DNA of 64,000 nucleotides, from the NCBI GenBank assembly GCA_023898725.1, contig CP060236.1, positions 124,001 to 188,000 of the forward strand, read 5' to 3'. The notes below the pieces were generated by a model, which was not told the DNA's origin, did no database searches, and saw nothing but the letters and a program-made list of their open reading frames with translations. The DNA is from Alphaproteobacteria bacterium (GTDB taxonomy: Bacteria > Pseudomonadota > Alphaproteobacteria > JAUHZC01). Shown piece after piece: positions 58,401 through 64,000 of the stretch; position 1 is the stretch's first letter, and each line of letters opens with the position of its first letter. Made by a program: the position numbers and the translations under genes.

Positions 58401-58642
58401 AAGACAGGTGATGCAGAACCATCTTCCCGATCAGAATCCTCTATGCTCTTTAAAAAAGGGCGAATTGAATCAAAAACGACATCAAACGTAGGGTGAGCCT
58501 TTACCGGTGTTGGTATCACACATGCGTGGATATAAGCTATCGTCACAAGCAAGGAGCACATCCGCCGCCATAAAGGTATCGAGGCGTGAGGAGGAATAGG
58601 GTTACCTTCGTGAGGATGATGAGAAGAAATGGATGAACGCAT
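52457..58642 (-). CDS. Large filamentous-hemagglutinin/CdiA-like exoprotein with HNH nuclease tip
   Basis: About 2061 residues; the frame opens at 58744 but the ATG at 58642 gives a more plausible long signal peptide (WRRMCSLLVTIAYIHACVI, cleavage near VKAHP). No ribosome site decides the start. Residues ~100-700: beta-helix-like strands (GRVVAREVNVGTLTASGDVH, SGGGRVCVDRLTASSLRLDE). ~700-1350: further exoprotein region (DNVGLGGVCVGPQVRIIHDE). ~1350-1480: hemagglutinin-like repeat region with SGPVVAALGDEG and YASRGPVLLAGAGGVYSS. ~1480-1700: glycine/alanine-rich DUF637-like pre-toxin block, copied downstream. The last ~150 residues: HNH/Endo VII-type nuclease with VDAHHIIPQQVGGPHQWWNM and HHQGGVHG. 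No recognisable TPS transport domain (no NPNGI/NPNL-type motif), no CdiB gene nearby. SUKH immunity follows. The only cassette in the array with an export region. Confidence 0.82.
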   Translation of the reverse strand: MRSSISSHHPHEGNPIPPHASIPLWRRMCSLLVTIAYIHACVIPTPVKAHPTFDVVFDSIRPFLKSIEDSDREDGSASPVFETRVLGTPLSFLSSTSLLSESDDEASDAKGVMGDQACEGSVWELMVRGRTEPFVVRIGQKKTVSFGDGHTLELGLSRDGIEVYNFCGTTLSSPFLPVIVPVGGRVVAREVNVGTLTASGDVHAHFLHADTLSGGGRVCVDRLTASSLRLDEGSTLCGFDDATKVPEEQGVRVLTGREVTLAGTARIHEATIFQCTVSGVLAGSLIRGDSLQVLTGGAIAPLLDGVLKLHQQSEIALDPGARVEADFLEIGLRTSPSLLKIRNAGSLTATMIATHCAHMSNESGGLVEAACSQGTQERASEITVQGSWNNRGVIKGSSITLGGTTSGSSSSSEERSEHTPQYVNESTGTISAHDLTLPLQGRGVVDNHGVIRAHTLHSVRHRSDVPVGNDAPALVTSMSLTRLKNYADLSFSHINAVCSFAAEENPTGNFPEQIIESLGGESHIHIPTLPEKIPGSWTRHGHVYVKTLRTSLEALVHASEAATDPWLSSTDDTIDRGEIVGEKPSFPGVVVTDRLYVDVGEATDLTTPLVSSAHVILHRSGANTQDISSRLDAAYGLAKAREASMNIPGLSSGSGAITDSAGSAPARDDVYEGLRASALDPEGMAMPAGPDFHIRADIRAGKGLALYLGNRLVRIGDNVATTYPQMESGCGALSLLVGALDFQSGLIAAVEGGGFHTLNDQRLGSNASRDPTKQTTLYGNDLFCTVSEAGDVQEKYLHTWLESQGVWSREWRVISSQHHQRGNLLGAVDSLTVNAENNGGFAVSWEQNIGGPPYGYDNIYKECPTTPKSVFEIHGRMGMTFARAVNLGIALLGTDFIADIRATSAHAHILLNAHNGGNPRPYYLSKDEVCWYMGGWRAGSERYRYTHKRHLGTAQTEFSSSSGLIFQADNVGLGGVCVGPQVRIIHDELMAIGGVGYMKTRQPFVRLDTLFNPSSPLVLTPAPGDGSLVHRLRYPLKMATPQVNWPFYYKGKFSHTQPTGVPLLMDPHFLGLLTGTAINQAGFPGMHLVFNHTDSQANLLGSNAHGLVDVITRRLPELNGDPQLLGDGSVDEGAGTPDTLASVSGSDVLATGAALSALLRQGVPEFFDQASGWWVYDETVQALIPVIATAPQATDLGSGQRAAEILVPEGKGNHLALIPQRKESRASLRAIHTRAPRTLLASGAELIDESQRVVFTHASGHGRTRYERVHVSHVGSLHETTGASGPVVAALGDEGRVMTHGPVGYASRGPVLLAGAGGVYSSATEDTDQVMSYGKKHQSYTKSVKTQGIQLLDGTPGLVVAGSGSVLAGVSLAGGTLGLLCDTAVVSGSSHRHEHQETQVKRGALQTRVRTHNAGFHRHRPVGGRVVALGAVTIDDIHSPNAPRGVGVSADALVSVGSRGVLATVDRGIDTLDHTLRALGLGGGASGFMSSTVRSRLSRLRGGVDLITTRMGDGTGVMYPVESAPVMMPVYDSHYDRRHTRRRAGYAVSTAAGLAVGLLTQGLGVSEGLAGILGTSGSVSSGIAGGITAAASTITANSIGSGSLGQGIGSTFGRDGLRGMGVGALSAGVLDGLGVTGPSVTFGSRVRASAVKVPVTTGLEIGIGRRDPVEAFRSGVTGGVVDVFGGTAAQAIGGAYIPGSGQSGLGYVSHKLLHGALGASGGAILGRDDPLRGALSGGIGAIIGEMVIEATAPDPVVEVGRIREEIRRDKPWLSSEHVSREALRRYESQVRFHRDVAQVLSTLGAGVGGNPAVASQMSANALDNNFIVTTLLVAGGLCTLYETYESYQRAGVSGAATTLTQAAVLSLLGAQAFKGVVCVGGKVFARVGPQLVELSQPALRSLAQSPVGQKFFKSGVEVVGSTGDMRWATTVAHYIRDMEVRSGFRFMQPQKTALANALRTGTFKKLDPVAKQMHTNQFTRSTRNRLISEWESNTGQVWPRQMRLIKGEMKNVKVDAHHIIPQQVGGPHQWWNMKPLEFGRHHQGGVHGARAPLRRLLDKVE
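52892..54284. repeat. Repeat R1, reference copy inside the exoprotein gene
   Basis: Source or parent of the copies at 50598-51865 (whole of 52892-54159), 42113-42811 (53586-54284) and 39751-40295 (53578-54122). All copies keep the same orientation. Confidence 0.93.
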
Positions 58643-58808
58643 AGAACTGTTACTTTCAAAATATGTCAGAAAAACACTAGTCATCAAAAATGTATATTGT
58701 CTAATGCTATTTTTGCATGCATTGACAGTATTTGAAATTGACATAATTGCACTCGCAATATTCTACGACACTCTTCCAAGAGAAAGACAAGCAAACTATA
58801 GGAGAAAG

Positions 58809-58973
58809 ATGTCTTCATCACAGACATATCCGCAAACGTACGCAAGTCTCCCCGTTAAAGGTGGTGCAACGACCCCATCAACCAAAGATGCGTTACGCCC
58901 TCGCAGGATGCGCATCATAGAGACAATCAAGGTCTTCAATGAGCTCGCTCGGGGGGCTAAGTTCCGTCAATAG
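58809..58973 (+). CDS. Possible 54-residue small protein
   Basis: The ATG at 58809 has a good ribosome site (TAGGAGAAAG). The product is polar and basic (KDALRPRRMRIIETIKVFNEL) with no family resemblance. It lies in the 437-bp gap between the exoprotein start and the lipase-like gene, on the opposite strand. The same frame is open back to 58629. Could be real or fortuitous; otherwise the gap holds only AT-rich leader sequence. Confidence 0.3.
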   Translation: MSSSQTYPQTYASLPVKGGATTPSTKDALRPRRMRIIETIKVFNELARGAKFRQ

Positions 58974-59079
58974 ATTGATAGATCCTTGCTATATTAGATT
59001 TATGCGTTATTCGCATGATGAGCCCACGCACGGCAGATAAAAATCAACCACGGTGCTATTTAAGCGGTTTAGTTACCTT

Positions 59080-60081
59080 CTAAGAAAAAAGCCTGTGAAA
59101 TACTTTTCCTATGCCCCTATAGGGAGAAAGCAAGGGGGGAACACCAACACCTTCAATGTTATAGCCTTCATAACTATTCGATCGAATATTAAACTGGGTA
59201 TAGCGTATCGCTGTTTCAATGGTTTTGTTGGAAGGAACTTGGCTGAGTGATAAGTCTCCCAAAATTTTTGTTGTTAAAAAAGCCCCTACAGAAGTCAGAT
59301 GAGGAAGAAAGGTCCTCCATTCTTGAGGTGTTGTCCGCTGATAAGCGGCCAAGTAAAAAAGATATCCAAGAGAACTCAGCTGTCCCAGATTCGCCAACAG
59401 GTACTTTTTCCTCATCCAATTATCCGCCAACTGTTCTGAGGGAAGAATCATCATGGGAATCCCCATTTTCGGGGGAAACTCTTCTGCTGATTGTCTAAAC
59501 CACCCGCGTGTTGAAAGAAATTTTGAAGGAAAGAAAGAAAGAATATTTTCACGCCCGATGGAAGCATGGATATCCTCAATAGCATCTTGGGGAAGCCGTG
59601 TCGGAGAAAACCCTATCACACCGATTGTGTTACTTTGATGGTGGCTTGGGTAGCGCCTGGCAATAGAAAGGCCTCCTATTCCCCCCAGCGTAGCTTCCCT
59701 TCCTTCTCCAATCAAATAAATGCGTGTGGTTGCGCTCAGCGTATGCACCTTATCAAGCTCTGGCAGAAGCCGTTCCGTAAACATCTGTCCAAGCGATTCA
59801 TAGTTACGAGCGCATGTGTCTGCCTTTCCTCCTGCTCTCAAAAGAGAAAATATTAGGGCCCCTTCTCTCTTGTGGACAAAGACGTGTGTTGCAGCTGTTC
59901 TGTCGCTATAAAACAAAAGTGCGCCATCCGCAAACGTACGATGATCAGACTTAAAGTGCCTCACCACAGACATCACTTCATCAACTGGGCGATCAATAAG
60001 TGGCTCCATTGCCAAGGAGGCGAAGCAAGCCTGCGATGCAATTGATAACATCATCAGTCGTGCAAATTTTCTTAAAAACAT
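59080..60081 (-). CDS. Secreted, degenerate class 3 lipase-like protein
   Basis: 333 residues with a signal peptide (KFARLMMLSIASQACFASLA). Its outline follows the secreted lipase at 61350-62447: a strand THVFVHKREGALIFSLL where the lipase has its RG oxyanion segment, TTRIYLIGEGREATLGGIGG where the lipase has YVCGHSLAGALAKL, and NTIGVIGFSPTRLPQDAIEDI where it has LTFACPQLGDKAFVEHI. The nucleophile elbow GHSLAG is GEGREA here, so the catalytic serine is missing. Probably a paralogue that lost hydrolase activity or a binding protein; the relationship is by pattern only. Good ribosome site AAAGGA. Last of three secreted-protein genes in a row. Confidence 0.6.
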   Translation of the reverse strand: MFLRKFARLMMLSIASQACFASLAMEPLIDRPVDEVMSVVRHFKSDHRTFADGALLFYSDRTAATHVFVHKREGALIFSLLRAGGKADTCARNYESLGQMFTERLLPELDKVHTLSATTRIYLIGEGREATLGGIGGLSIARRYPSHHQSNTIGVIGFSPTRLPQDAIEDIHASIGRENILSFFPSKFLSTRGWFRQSAEEFPPKMGIPMMILPSEQLADNWMRKKYLLANLGQLSSLGYLFYLAAYQRTTPQEWRTFLPHLTSVGAFLTTKILGDLSLSQVPSNKTIETAIRYTQFNIRSNSYEGYNIEGVGVPPLLSPYRGIGKVFHRLFS

Positions 60082-60092
60082 GTGGTTTTCCT

Positions 60093-61319
60093 TTAATTAT
60101 AAGTGACACGACGGTCACTTCTGTTGATCGTTCTCCTAACATCATCAGCCAGTGTTTCGCTCAATCCGCTCAATCCAGTAATATGCCCCCCTATACGCAC
60201 AACGCGGGGCCTATGGGCCAGGGTGATACCATCAGCTTCGTGCAAATAGGTGGATGCATTTCTCTTGCGCAAATAATGATTTGTGAGACTTTTAACTGCA
60301 GATTCAGGAGAAACAATATCCCGCAGTGATCTCACAAATCCTCCCACTGTATAGCCAGTTGCTGTCACTGCAACTTCAGCAGCTACGCCCGTCCCCACCA
60401 GCAAGGCCGTAGATGCCCCAGCTGCTTCCAGAAACATCGCTCCCAGAATGAAGCCACCACCTGTCGCCACTGCTAAAGTTCCCATCCCCAAAACGGCAGC
60501 TACTGTGCCAAATCTTGGCCAGCCTGACGGGGGGGCATAATCGCTAAAAACATCATGATCTCTATCAATGGCCCCCAGCATTTGCAACAGTTGCACTGAA
60601 AACGTGGCACAATTCAAAACGGAGGTACGGTACGTATGGGCCCCGCGCAAACAATAAAGCGGAAACTCTTCCGCTCGCCCCGTCTCACACGACGATGGCA
60701 ACCGCCTGAGAGTGTTAATGGAAGCTATGAGATCATTCAGAGTAAAAGCCCTCTCTAATGTCCACTCGAAAAAAGAACTGCTCATCCAATCTTTGTGCGC
60801 ATGGCGATGCCCAGCCCCACTCCTCATATGATAGCTTGCCCATCTTTTTAAGACTATCTTATCCTCATCAGCGGACTCAAGGATGGCTGCCGGATCGGGG
60901 AAATATCCATAGGTATGTTCCCTGGAAAAATAATCCCGATCATGAATATATGTTACCCTTACCTGAGATTTTTTCGCACCAAGTATTCCGGGTGTTGCAC
61001 TGTTCCCTTTAACGAGACCTGGAACACGTCGTAGGGCAAATGTGACCTGAGCTGCCCAAAGATAGCCCCCGTCACTTCCATCTGAATTCTTATATATATA
61101 CTTTCGTGTACCACAAGGACGTGTTTCAAGCATAAGGGCAAGCCCTCGATACGCACCACAATCGGTATCACCATTTTGACCATCAAACACCTGAAGACGG
61201 GCTACTGTTTCAAGTTCGTTTTTCCCAAGATCTATCGCTGCTGTTGATGCCACCAAGTGACTATGGAAAAAACCAGCTACTATCACACAAGCACTAACAT
61301 AGAGAGTATAGGGTTTCAT
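60093..61319 (-). CDS. Secreted protein of unknown function
   Basis: 408 residues with a signal peptide (VSACVIVAGFFHSHLVAST). No family recognised. Features seen: several cysteines in the first part (DTDCGAYRGLALMLETRPCG), a segment YIHDRDYFSREHTYGYF, then YRTSVLNCATFSVQLLQMLG, which resembles the NC-x-x-F helix of papain-like/NlpC-type cysteine hydrolases, followed by a glycine/alanine-rich hydrophobic stretch (about 280-330) that could be one or two membrane-inserting helices. GAGGAG lies before the ATG. It sits between two lipase-like secreted proteins and upstream of the large exoprotein, so a shared role in host or competitor interaction is possible. Confidence 0.55.
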   Translation of the reverse strand: MKPYTLYVSACVIVAGFFHSHLVASTAAIDLGKNELETVARLQVFDGQNGDTDCGAYRGLALMLETRPCGTRKYIYKNSDGSDGGYLWAAQVTFALRRVPGLVKGNSATPGILGAKKSQVRVTYIHDRDYFSREHTYGYFPDPAAILESADEDKIVLKRWASYHMRSGAGHRHAHKDWMSSSFFEWTLERAFTLNDLIASINTLRRLPSSCETGRAEEFPLYCLRGAHTYRTSVLNCATFSVQLLQMLGAIDRDHDVFSDYAPPSGWPRFGTVAAVLGMGTLAVATGGGFILGAMFLEAAGASTALLVGTGVAAEVAVTATGYTVGGFVRSLRDIVSPESAVKSLTNHYLRKRNASTYLHEADGITLAHRPRVVRIGGHITGLSGLSETLADDVRRTINRSDRRVTYN

Positions 61320-61349
61320 GATTGAACTCCTCTTTTCAAAGCAAAAAGG

Positions 61350-62447
61350 TTATGAGAATAAAAATTTGTATATTTGGGTAAATAGACTATTACTCGGTGC
61401 GGAAATTACTGAGGGCAAGTCATCCATACACAGACTGCCACTTCTTAATTTCACCTGAAAATGTTTATATGCACGTAACGCACTTTTCTCATGGACACTG
61501 TGACACCACATCAAAACAGAAAGAGGAGTACCTCTGAAAAAACGCCATGCATCACGAGCACCCTCCGCACGACGCCAACAACATGAGTGAAAAACCTTTT
61601 GAAATCCTAAAGAAAGAATGTCCACCTCGATGGCAGAGGTTGGGATGGGGATGTTATACCCAATACCCATTTTATACCCCAGCAATCCTGAAGGCATCCC
61701 AGGAATAGGATCATTGACTGCATAAAAATTAAGCACATTTGCTTTGAGGAGTGTATGTCCTTCAATGTGCTCAACAAATGCCTTATCTCCTAACTGTGGA
61801 CAAGCGAAGGTTAGGGTCTTTAGTTGATTGGGCTGAAAGTCAATGATACCTGATTGCTTTAATTCAATTGCAGAAAGCTTTGCCAGTGCACCCGCTAGAC
61901 TATGGCCGCACACATAAAAATCATTCGTAGATGCCTCACGATAGTCCTTCATTAGACTGTTTAGCGCCTTGGCAAAATGGGGGCGTGTGGATGCTGCCGC
62001 CTTGGCAAAACCGCGATGAATCTTCCCAGGGGTTCCTCCATAACCAAATTTTGCAGCAGGAACTAGCTTCGCATCAATATCGGTAAAAAAATCAGAAAAG
62101 CAATGACTTCCTCGGTAAGAGATGACTGTACCAAAATGGGCATTGTACGCGAGGGAACCCATTACATGCGCATCTTCTCGCAGGAGATGGCCCGTCGCCC
62201 CCTTAAATGGATAAATAGTCCAGCGATCGGGGCCTTCTCCTGCTACCATGTAGCTAACGCTTCTCCCTTCTCCAAATCCTGCAATTTCATAGGAAGAAAG
62301 GGTGGCTTTCACCACCGTTGAGATCTTTGCCGGGTGTACGTCAACAGCTTGCTCATACATACGCCGGGCCTCTGAGGCACAAAGTTTTTCACTACACCCC
62401 AAAAAAATACAAACAAAGACTAAAGTCACACGTAAAAAAGGATACAT
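61350..62447 (-). CDS. Secreted class 3 lipase
   Basis: 365 residues with a signal peptide (LRVTLVFVCIFLGCSEKLCA; a cysteine after LG may make it a lipoprotein). Lipase class 3 fold: GTVISYRGSHCFSDFFTDID (oxyanion region), HRGFAKA, nucleophile elbow YVCGHSLAGALAKLSAI, LTFACPQLGDKAFVEHI, NFYAVNDPIPGMP with the acid residue, and a late His in CHSVHEK or YKHF. All three catalytic residues are present. Likely hydrolyses acyl esters outside the cell or in the host. GAGGGA precedes the ATG; a promoter is visible upstream. First of three secreted genes leading to the exoprotein. Confidence 0.82.
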   Translation of the reverse strand: MYPFLRVTLVFVCIFLGCSEKLCASEARRMYEQAVDVHPAKISTVVKATLSSYEIAGFGEGRSVSYMVAGEGPDRWTIYPFKGATGHLLREDAHVMGSLAYNAHFGTVISYRGSHCFSDFFTDIDAKLVPAAKFGYGGTPGKIHRGFAKAAASTRPHFAKALNSLMKDYREASTNDFYVCGHSLAGALAKLSAIELKQSGIIDFQPNQLKTLTFACPQLGDKAFVEHIEGHTLLKANVLNFYAVNDPIPGMPSGLLGYKMGIGYNIPIPTSAIEVDILSLGFQKVFHSCCWRRAEGARDAWRFFRGTPLSVLMWCHSVHEKSALRAYKHFQVKLRSGSLCMDDLPSVISAPSNSLFTQIYKFLFS

Positions 62448-62484
62448 ACCAGGTCCCTCAATTAAAAATTGACTGTCATTGAAA

Positions 62485-62512
62485 AATGTACATTGGTCGT
62501 TGAGATTGTCAA
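62485..62512 (-). promoter_or_regulatory. Candidate promoter of the secreted-lipase gene cluster
   Basis: Minus strand: TTGACA (reverse of 62507-62512), 16 bases, TACATT (reverse of 62485-62490), about 35 bases before the lipase start. A similar TACATTTTT-xATGAC stretch occurs before the large exoprotein (around 58670-58690) but without a good -35. Visual call. Confidence 0.4.
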
Positions 62513-62656
62513 TGTGGCAAATAAGGCACTCTTTTTTTCATAAAAAACCAGTATTTTCTTATTTTTTTATAAAATACTTACTCAATACCATAGAACCCAG
62601 TAACGAAGTGATGTGAAAAAATATCGCCATACACAAATATTTAGGCTCAGGATCTA

Positions 62657-63112
62657 TTAAATCCACCATATAACGATGCAAGCGATGGTAATTGCGGCCT
62701 TGAAGATGTCAGCCCTTCGGTCATAACGTGTTGCAATTCGCCTCCAATCTTTAAACTTGGCGAACATATTTTCAACTTTATGGCGTTGTTTATATAAGGT
62801 TTTGTCATAAGATATGGGCTTTTTTCTGTTCTTTTTTGGTGGAATGCATGGCTCTATCCCTTTGGCTTTAAGGGCTTGTCTTAGCCAGCTTGCATCATAA
62901 CCACGATCAGCAAGTAAGGCTTGGGCTTTTGGAAGCGTATCTATCAAACTCAAGGCTGAACCAGAACCGTGCAGCCCTCCCAAGTGATCATCTATGCGCA
63001 CTGGTTTCATATTCCACCATTTATGTGGACCTCCGTTTTGTTGTGGAATGATATGATGAGCTTGATATCTCTCCCCTACTTTTATAGTTCTCTTGTACAG
63101 AGAAGTCTTCAT
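62657..63112 (-). pseudogene. Fusion ORF: HNH toxin tail joined to IS5-type transposase C-terminal part
   Basis: One open frame of 151 codons made of two unrelated parts. Residues ~1-48: YQAHHIIPQQNGGPHKWWNMKPV and DDHLGGLHG, clearly the same HNH nuclease tail as the large exoprotein (HHIIPQQVGGPHQWWNM). Residues ~50-151: SLIDTLPKAQALLADRGYDAS, GIEPCIPPKKNRKKP, KQRHKVENMFAKFKDWRRIATRYD, the C-terminal DDE region of IS5/IS427-type transposases with the essential Glu in VENMF. The N-terminal transposase domain and the toxin's pre-toxin part are missing. Probably a transposition or deletion scar; unlikely to be functional as either. A possible IS end follows (about 62641-62656). Confidence 0.8.
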
Positions 63113-63142
63113 TTAACATCATAGAATATTAATCTCCCACGC

Positions 63143-63658
63143 TTACTTCAGAAGATACAATTCATGTTGATTAGCAAGTATCTCGATCTGGTTAATCTCC
63201 TTTTCATTCTCAAAATATAAGTATGTTGAAATATCATTGTAGCCCGTCGAAAGAACACCTAACCCAGGAAACATAAAATCGTATCTTTCCTCTTCTCGTA
63301 AACTTGAGATAATTTTGGTCTTGAAGCTTCGGAGATCCCTTTCTTCTTGAAAAAACATATCATATGATTTAGAAGAGCTATCTTCTGTAAACACGAGGTA
63401 TGGCTTATCAAGCGCAAATAAGTCTGCATAAAAATTTGTGAATTTATTCTCGAGTTCAAGATATGACTCAAGAAAGTGATGGTTACTTTTCACCTGTCTA
63501 AACGCCATAAATAATTCCTGCTGATACTCTGTACCCGTCAACCAGTGGTCAAACCTATCTAATCTTCGTGTGGGAAGAGAAACACTCTCTACATCCGTTT
63601 CATTTTCTATCGACCGATAGACCCTACGGACAAAGTTTTCATGTTTTTTTCTATTCAT
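63143..63658 (-). CDS. Presumed immunity protein, family unknown
   Basis: 171 residues, no family recognised. Segments RRLDRFDHWLTGTEYQQELF, MFPGLGVLSTGYNDISTYLYF and a hydrophilic, acidic, AT-rich composition like the other immunity genes in the island. It starts 23 bp after the stop of the partial toxin at the right edge, the usual place for its cognate immunity gene. The function is inferred from position only. Confidence 0.5.
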   Translation of the reverse strand: MNRKKHENFVRRVYRSIENETDVESVSLPTRRLDRFDHWLTGTEYQQELFMAFRQVKSNHHFLESYLELENKFTNFYADLFALDKPYLVFTEDSSSKSYDMFFQEERDLRSFKTKIISSLREEERYDFMFPGLGVLSTGYNDISTYLYFENEKEINQIEILANQHELYLLK

Positions 63659-63681
63659 ATAGCAAGACCCCCTGATCTTTT

Positions 63682-64000
63682 TTATTTAAATACTCTACCC
63701 TGCTTATCAAGAGTTGCTACGCAACGTAATTCTTTATCATATAGCTTCCAATAACTAGGTCCATGAGCCCCTGATCCAGAATGAACTGCACGATCACGCT
63801 GAATTGCATATCCTGTCTTCGGATCTTTAAAAAGAGGTGCTGCTCTTCTTTGAGATACTCTCACAGTCATTCTACCTAAGTCTATACGATCTCCATATTT
63901 CTTAAAGAGCTTAGCTGGTAAACGCCCAGCAACTGAAGCAGGCGTAGCAGCCAAATCACCGGCTCTTGCTGAAGTGAGAGTTTCACTGGGAACCACGGAA
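63682..64000 (-). CDS. Partial toxin, C-terminal tip (5' part beyond the window)
   Basis: At least 105 residues; the frame has no stop up to the right edge, so the gene continues beyond. GRLPAKLFKKYGDRIDLGRM is followed by a small basic tip: TGYAIQRDRAVHSGSGAHGP, SYWKLYDKELRCVATLDKQG, RVFK end. This 'H.GS..HGP.YWKLYDK...ATLDK.G' form resembles small RNase-type tips of polymorphic toxins, but I cannot name a family. Followed by an AT-rich presumed immunity gene. Confidence 0.55.
   Translation of the reverse strand, partial: SVVPSETLTSARAGDLAATPASVAGRLPAKLFKKYGDRIDLGRMTVRVSQRRAAPLFKDPKTGYAIQRDRAVHSGSGAHGPSYWKLYDKELRCVATLDKQGRVFK

Noticed and set aside
62641..62656. Complete IS element at the toxin-transposase fusion
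   Set aside because: Only the C-terminal third of a transposase is present, and I could not find a matching inverted repeat on the other side.

Overview
The window reads as a chromosomal piece of a host-dependent alphaproteobacterium, most likely a Holosporales/Paracaedibacter-like endosymbiont of a protist. The evidence is a Rickettsia/Chlamydia-type ATP/ADP translocase (10226-11779), a CtrA response regulator with a TTAA-N7-TTAA box in front of it, a PopZ-like polar organiser (33417-34217), and alphaproteobacterial gene order in several housekeeping blocks. The species call is inference; no rRNA lies in the window.

Left half (1-39.7 kb), housekeeping. On the minus strand, rpsB-tsf-pyrH-frr-uppS-cdsA-rseP is the classical translation/envelope operon. 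It is driven from a compact divergent promoter that also faces tilS-ftsH. Then come tRNA-Phe, ctrA, the ATP/ADP translocase, a putative outer-membrane protein, hemW-rdgB, uvrA, an ExbB/MotA-like channel protein, tRNA-Ala, rplY-pth-ychF, rplM-rpsI, an orphan PotD-like lipoprotein, hflK-hflC-degP, mrp, a Sel1 lipoprotein, a DUF4280 (PAAR-like) protein, an LpxL-like acyltransferase, ptsP, popZ, tolC with a rhodanese, an ArsC/Spx-like protein, lipB, tRNA-Leu and maeB. These genes are tightly packed and ordinary, apart from some lost neighbours and residues noted in the entries.

Right half (39.7-64 kb), an accessory polymorphic-toxin island. All toxin and immunity genes lie on the minus strand, so it reads from high to low coordinates. 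It begins near the right edge with a partial toxin, its presumed immunity gene, and an ORF fusing a nuclease-toxin tail to an IS5-type transposase tail. Three secreted proteins follow (a class 3 lipase, an unknown, and a degenerate lipase-like protein), then a ~2060-residue filamentous-hemagglutinin/CdiA-like exoprotein with an HNH nuclease tip and its SUKH immunity protein. Downstream is an array of orphan toxin-tip/immunity cassettes: two GIY-YIG-like/Imm39-like pairs, a CdiA-EC869-like DNase with immunity, a WHH nuclease with two SUKH-like genes, an NH..H nuclease-like toxin with an Imm30-like gene, an LHH nuclease with SUKH, and a terminal broken copy. The cassettes share long near-identical blocks copied from the exoprotein's pre-toxin region and from one another, and join at short microhomologies. 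A traD-like conjugation gene fragment is embedded in the array.

The island looks like a CDI-type diversification locus: one exported 'stick' gene upstream, and a reservoir of promoterless tips and immunity genes downstream that can recombine into it. No CdiB-type transporter or recognisable TPS domain is seen, so the export route is unknown. The isolated DUF4280 gene and tolC are the only candidate secretion parts visible here.
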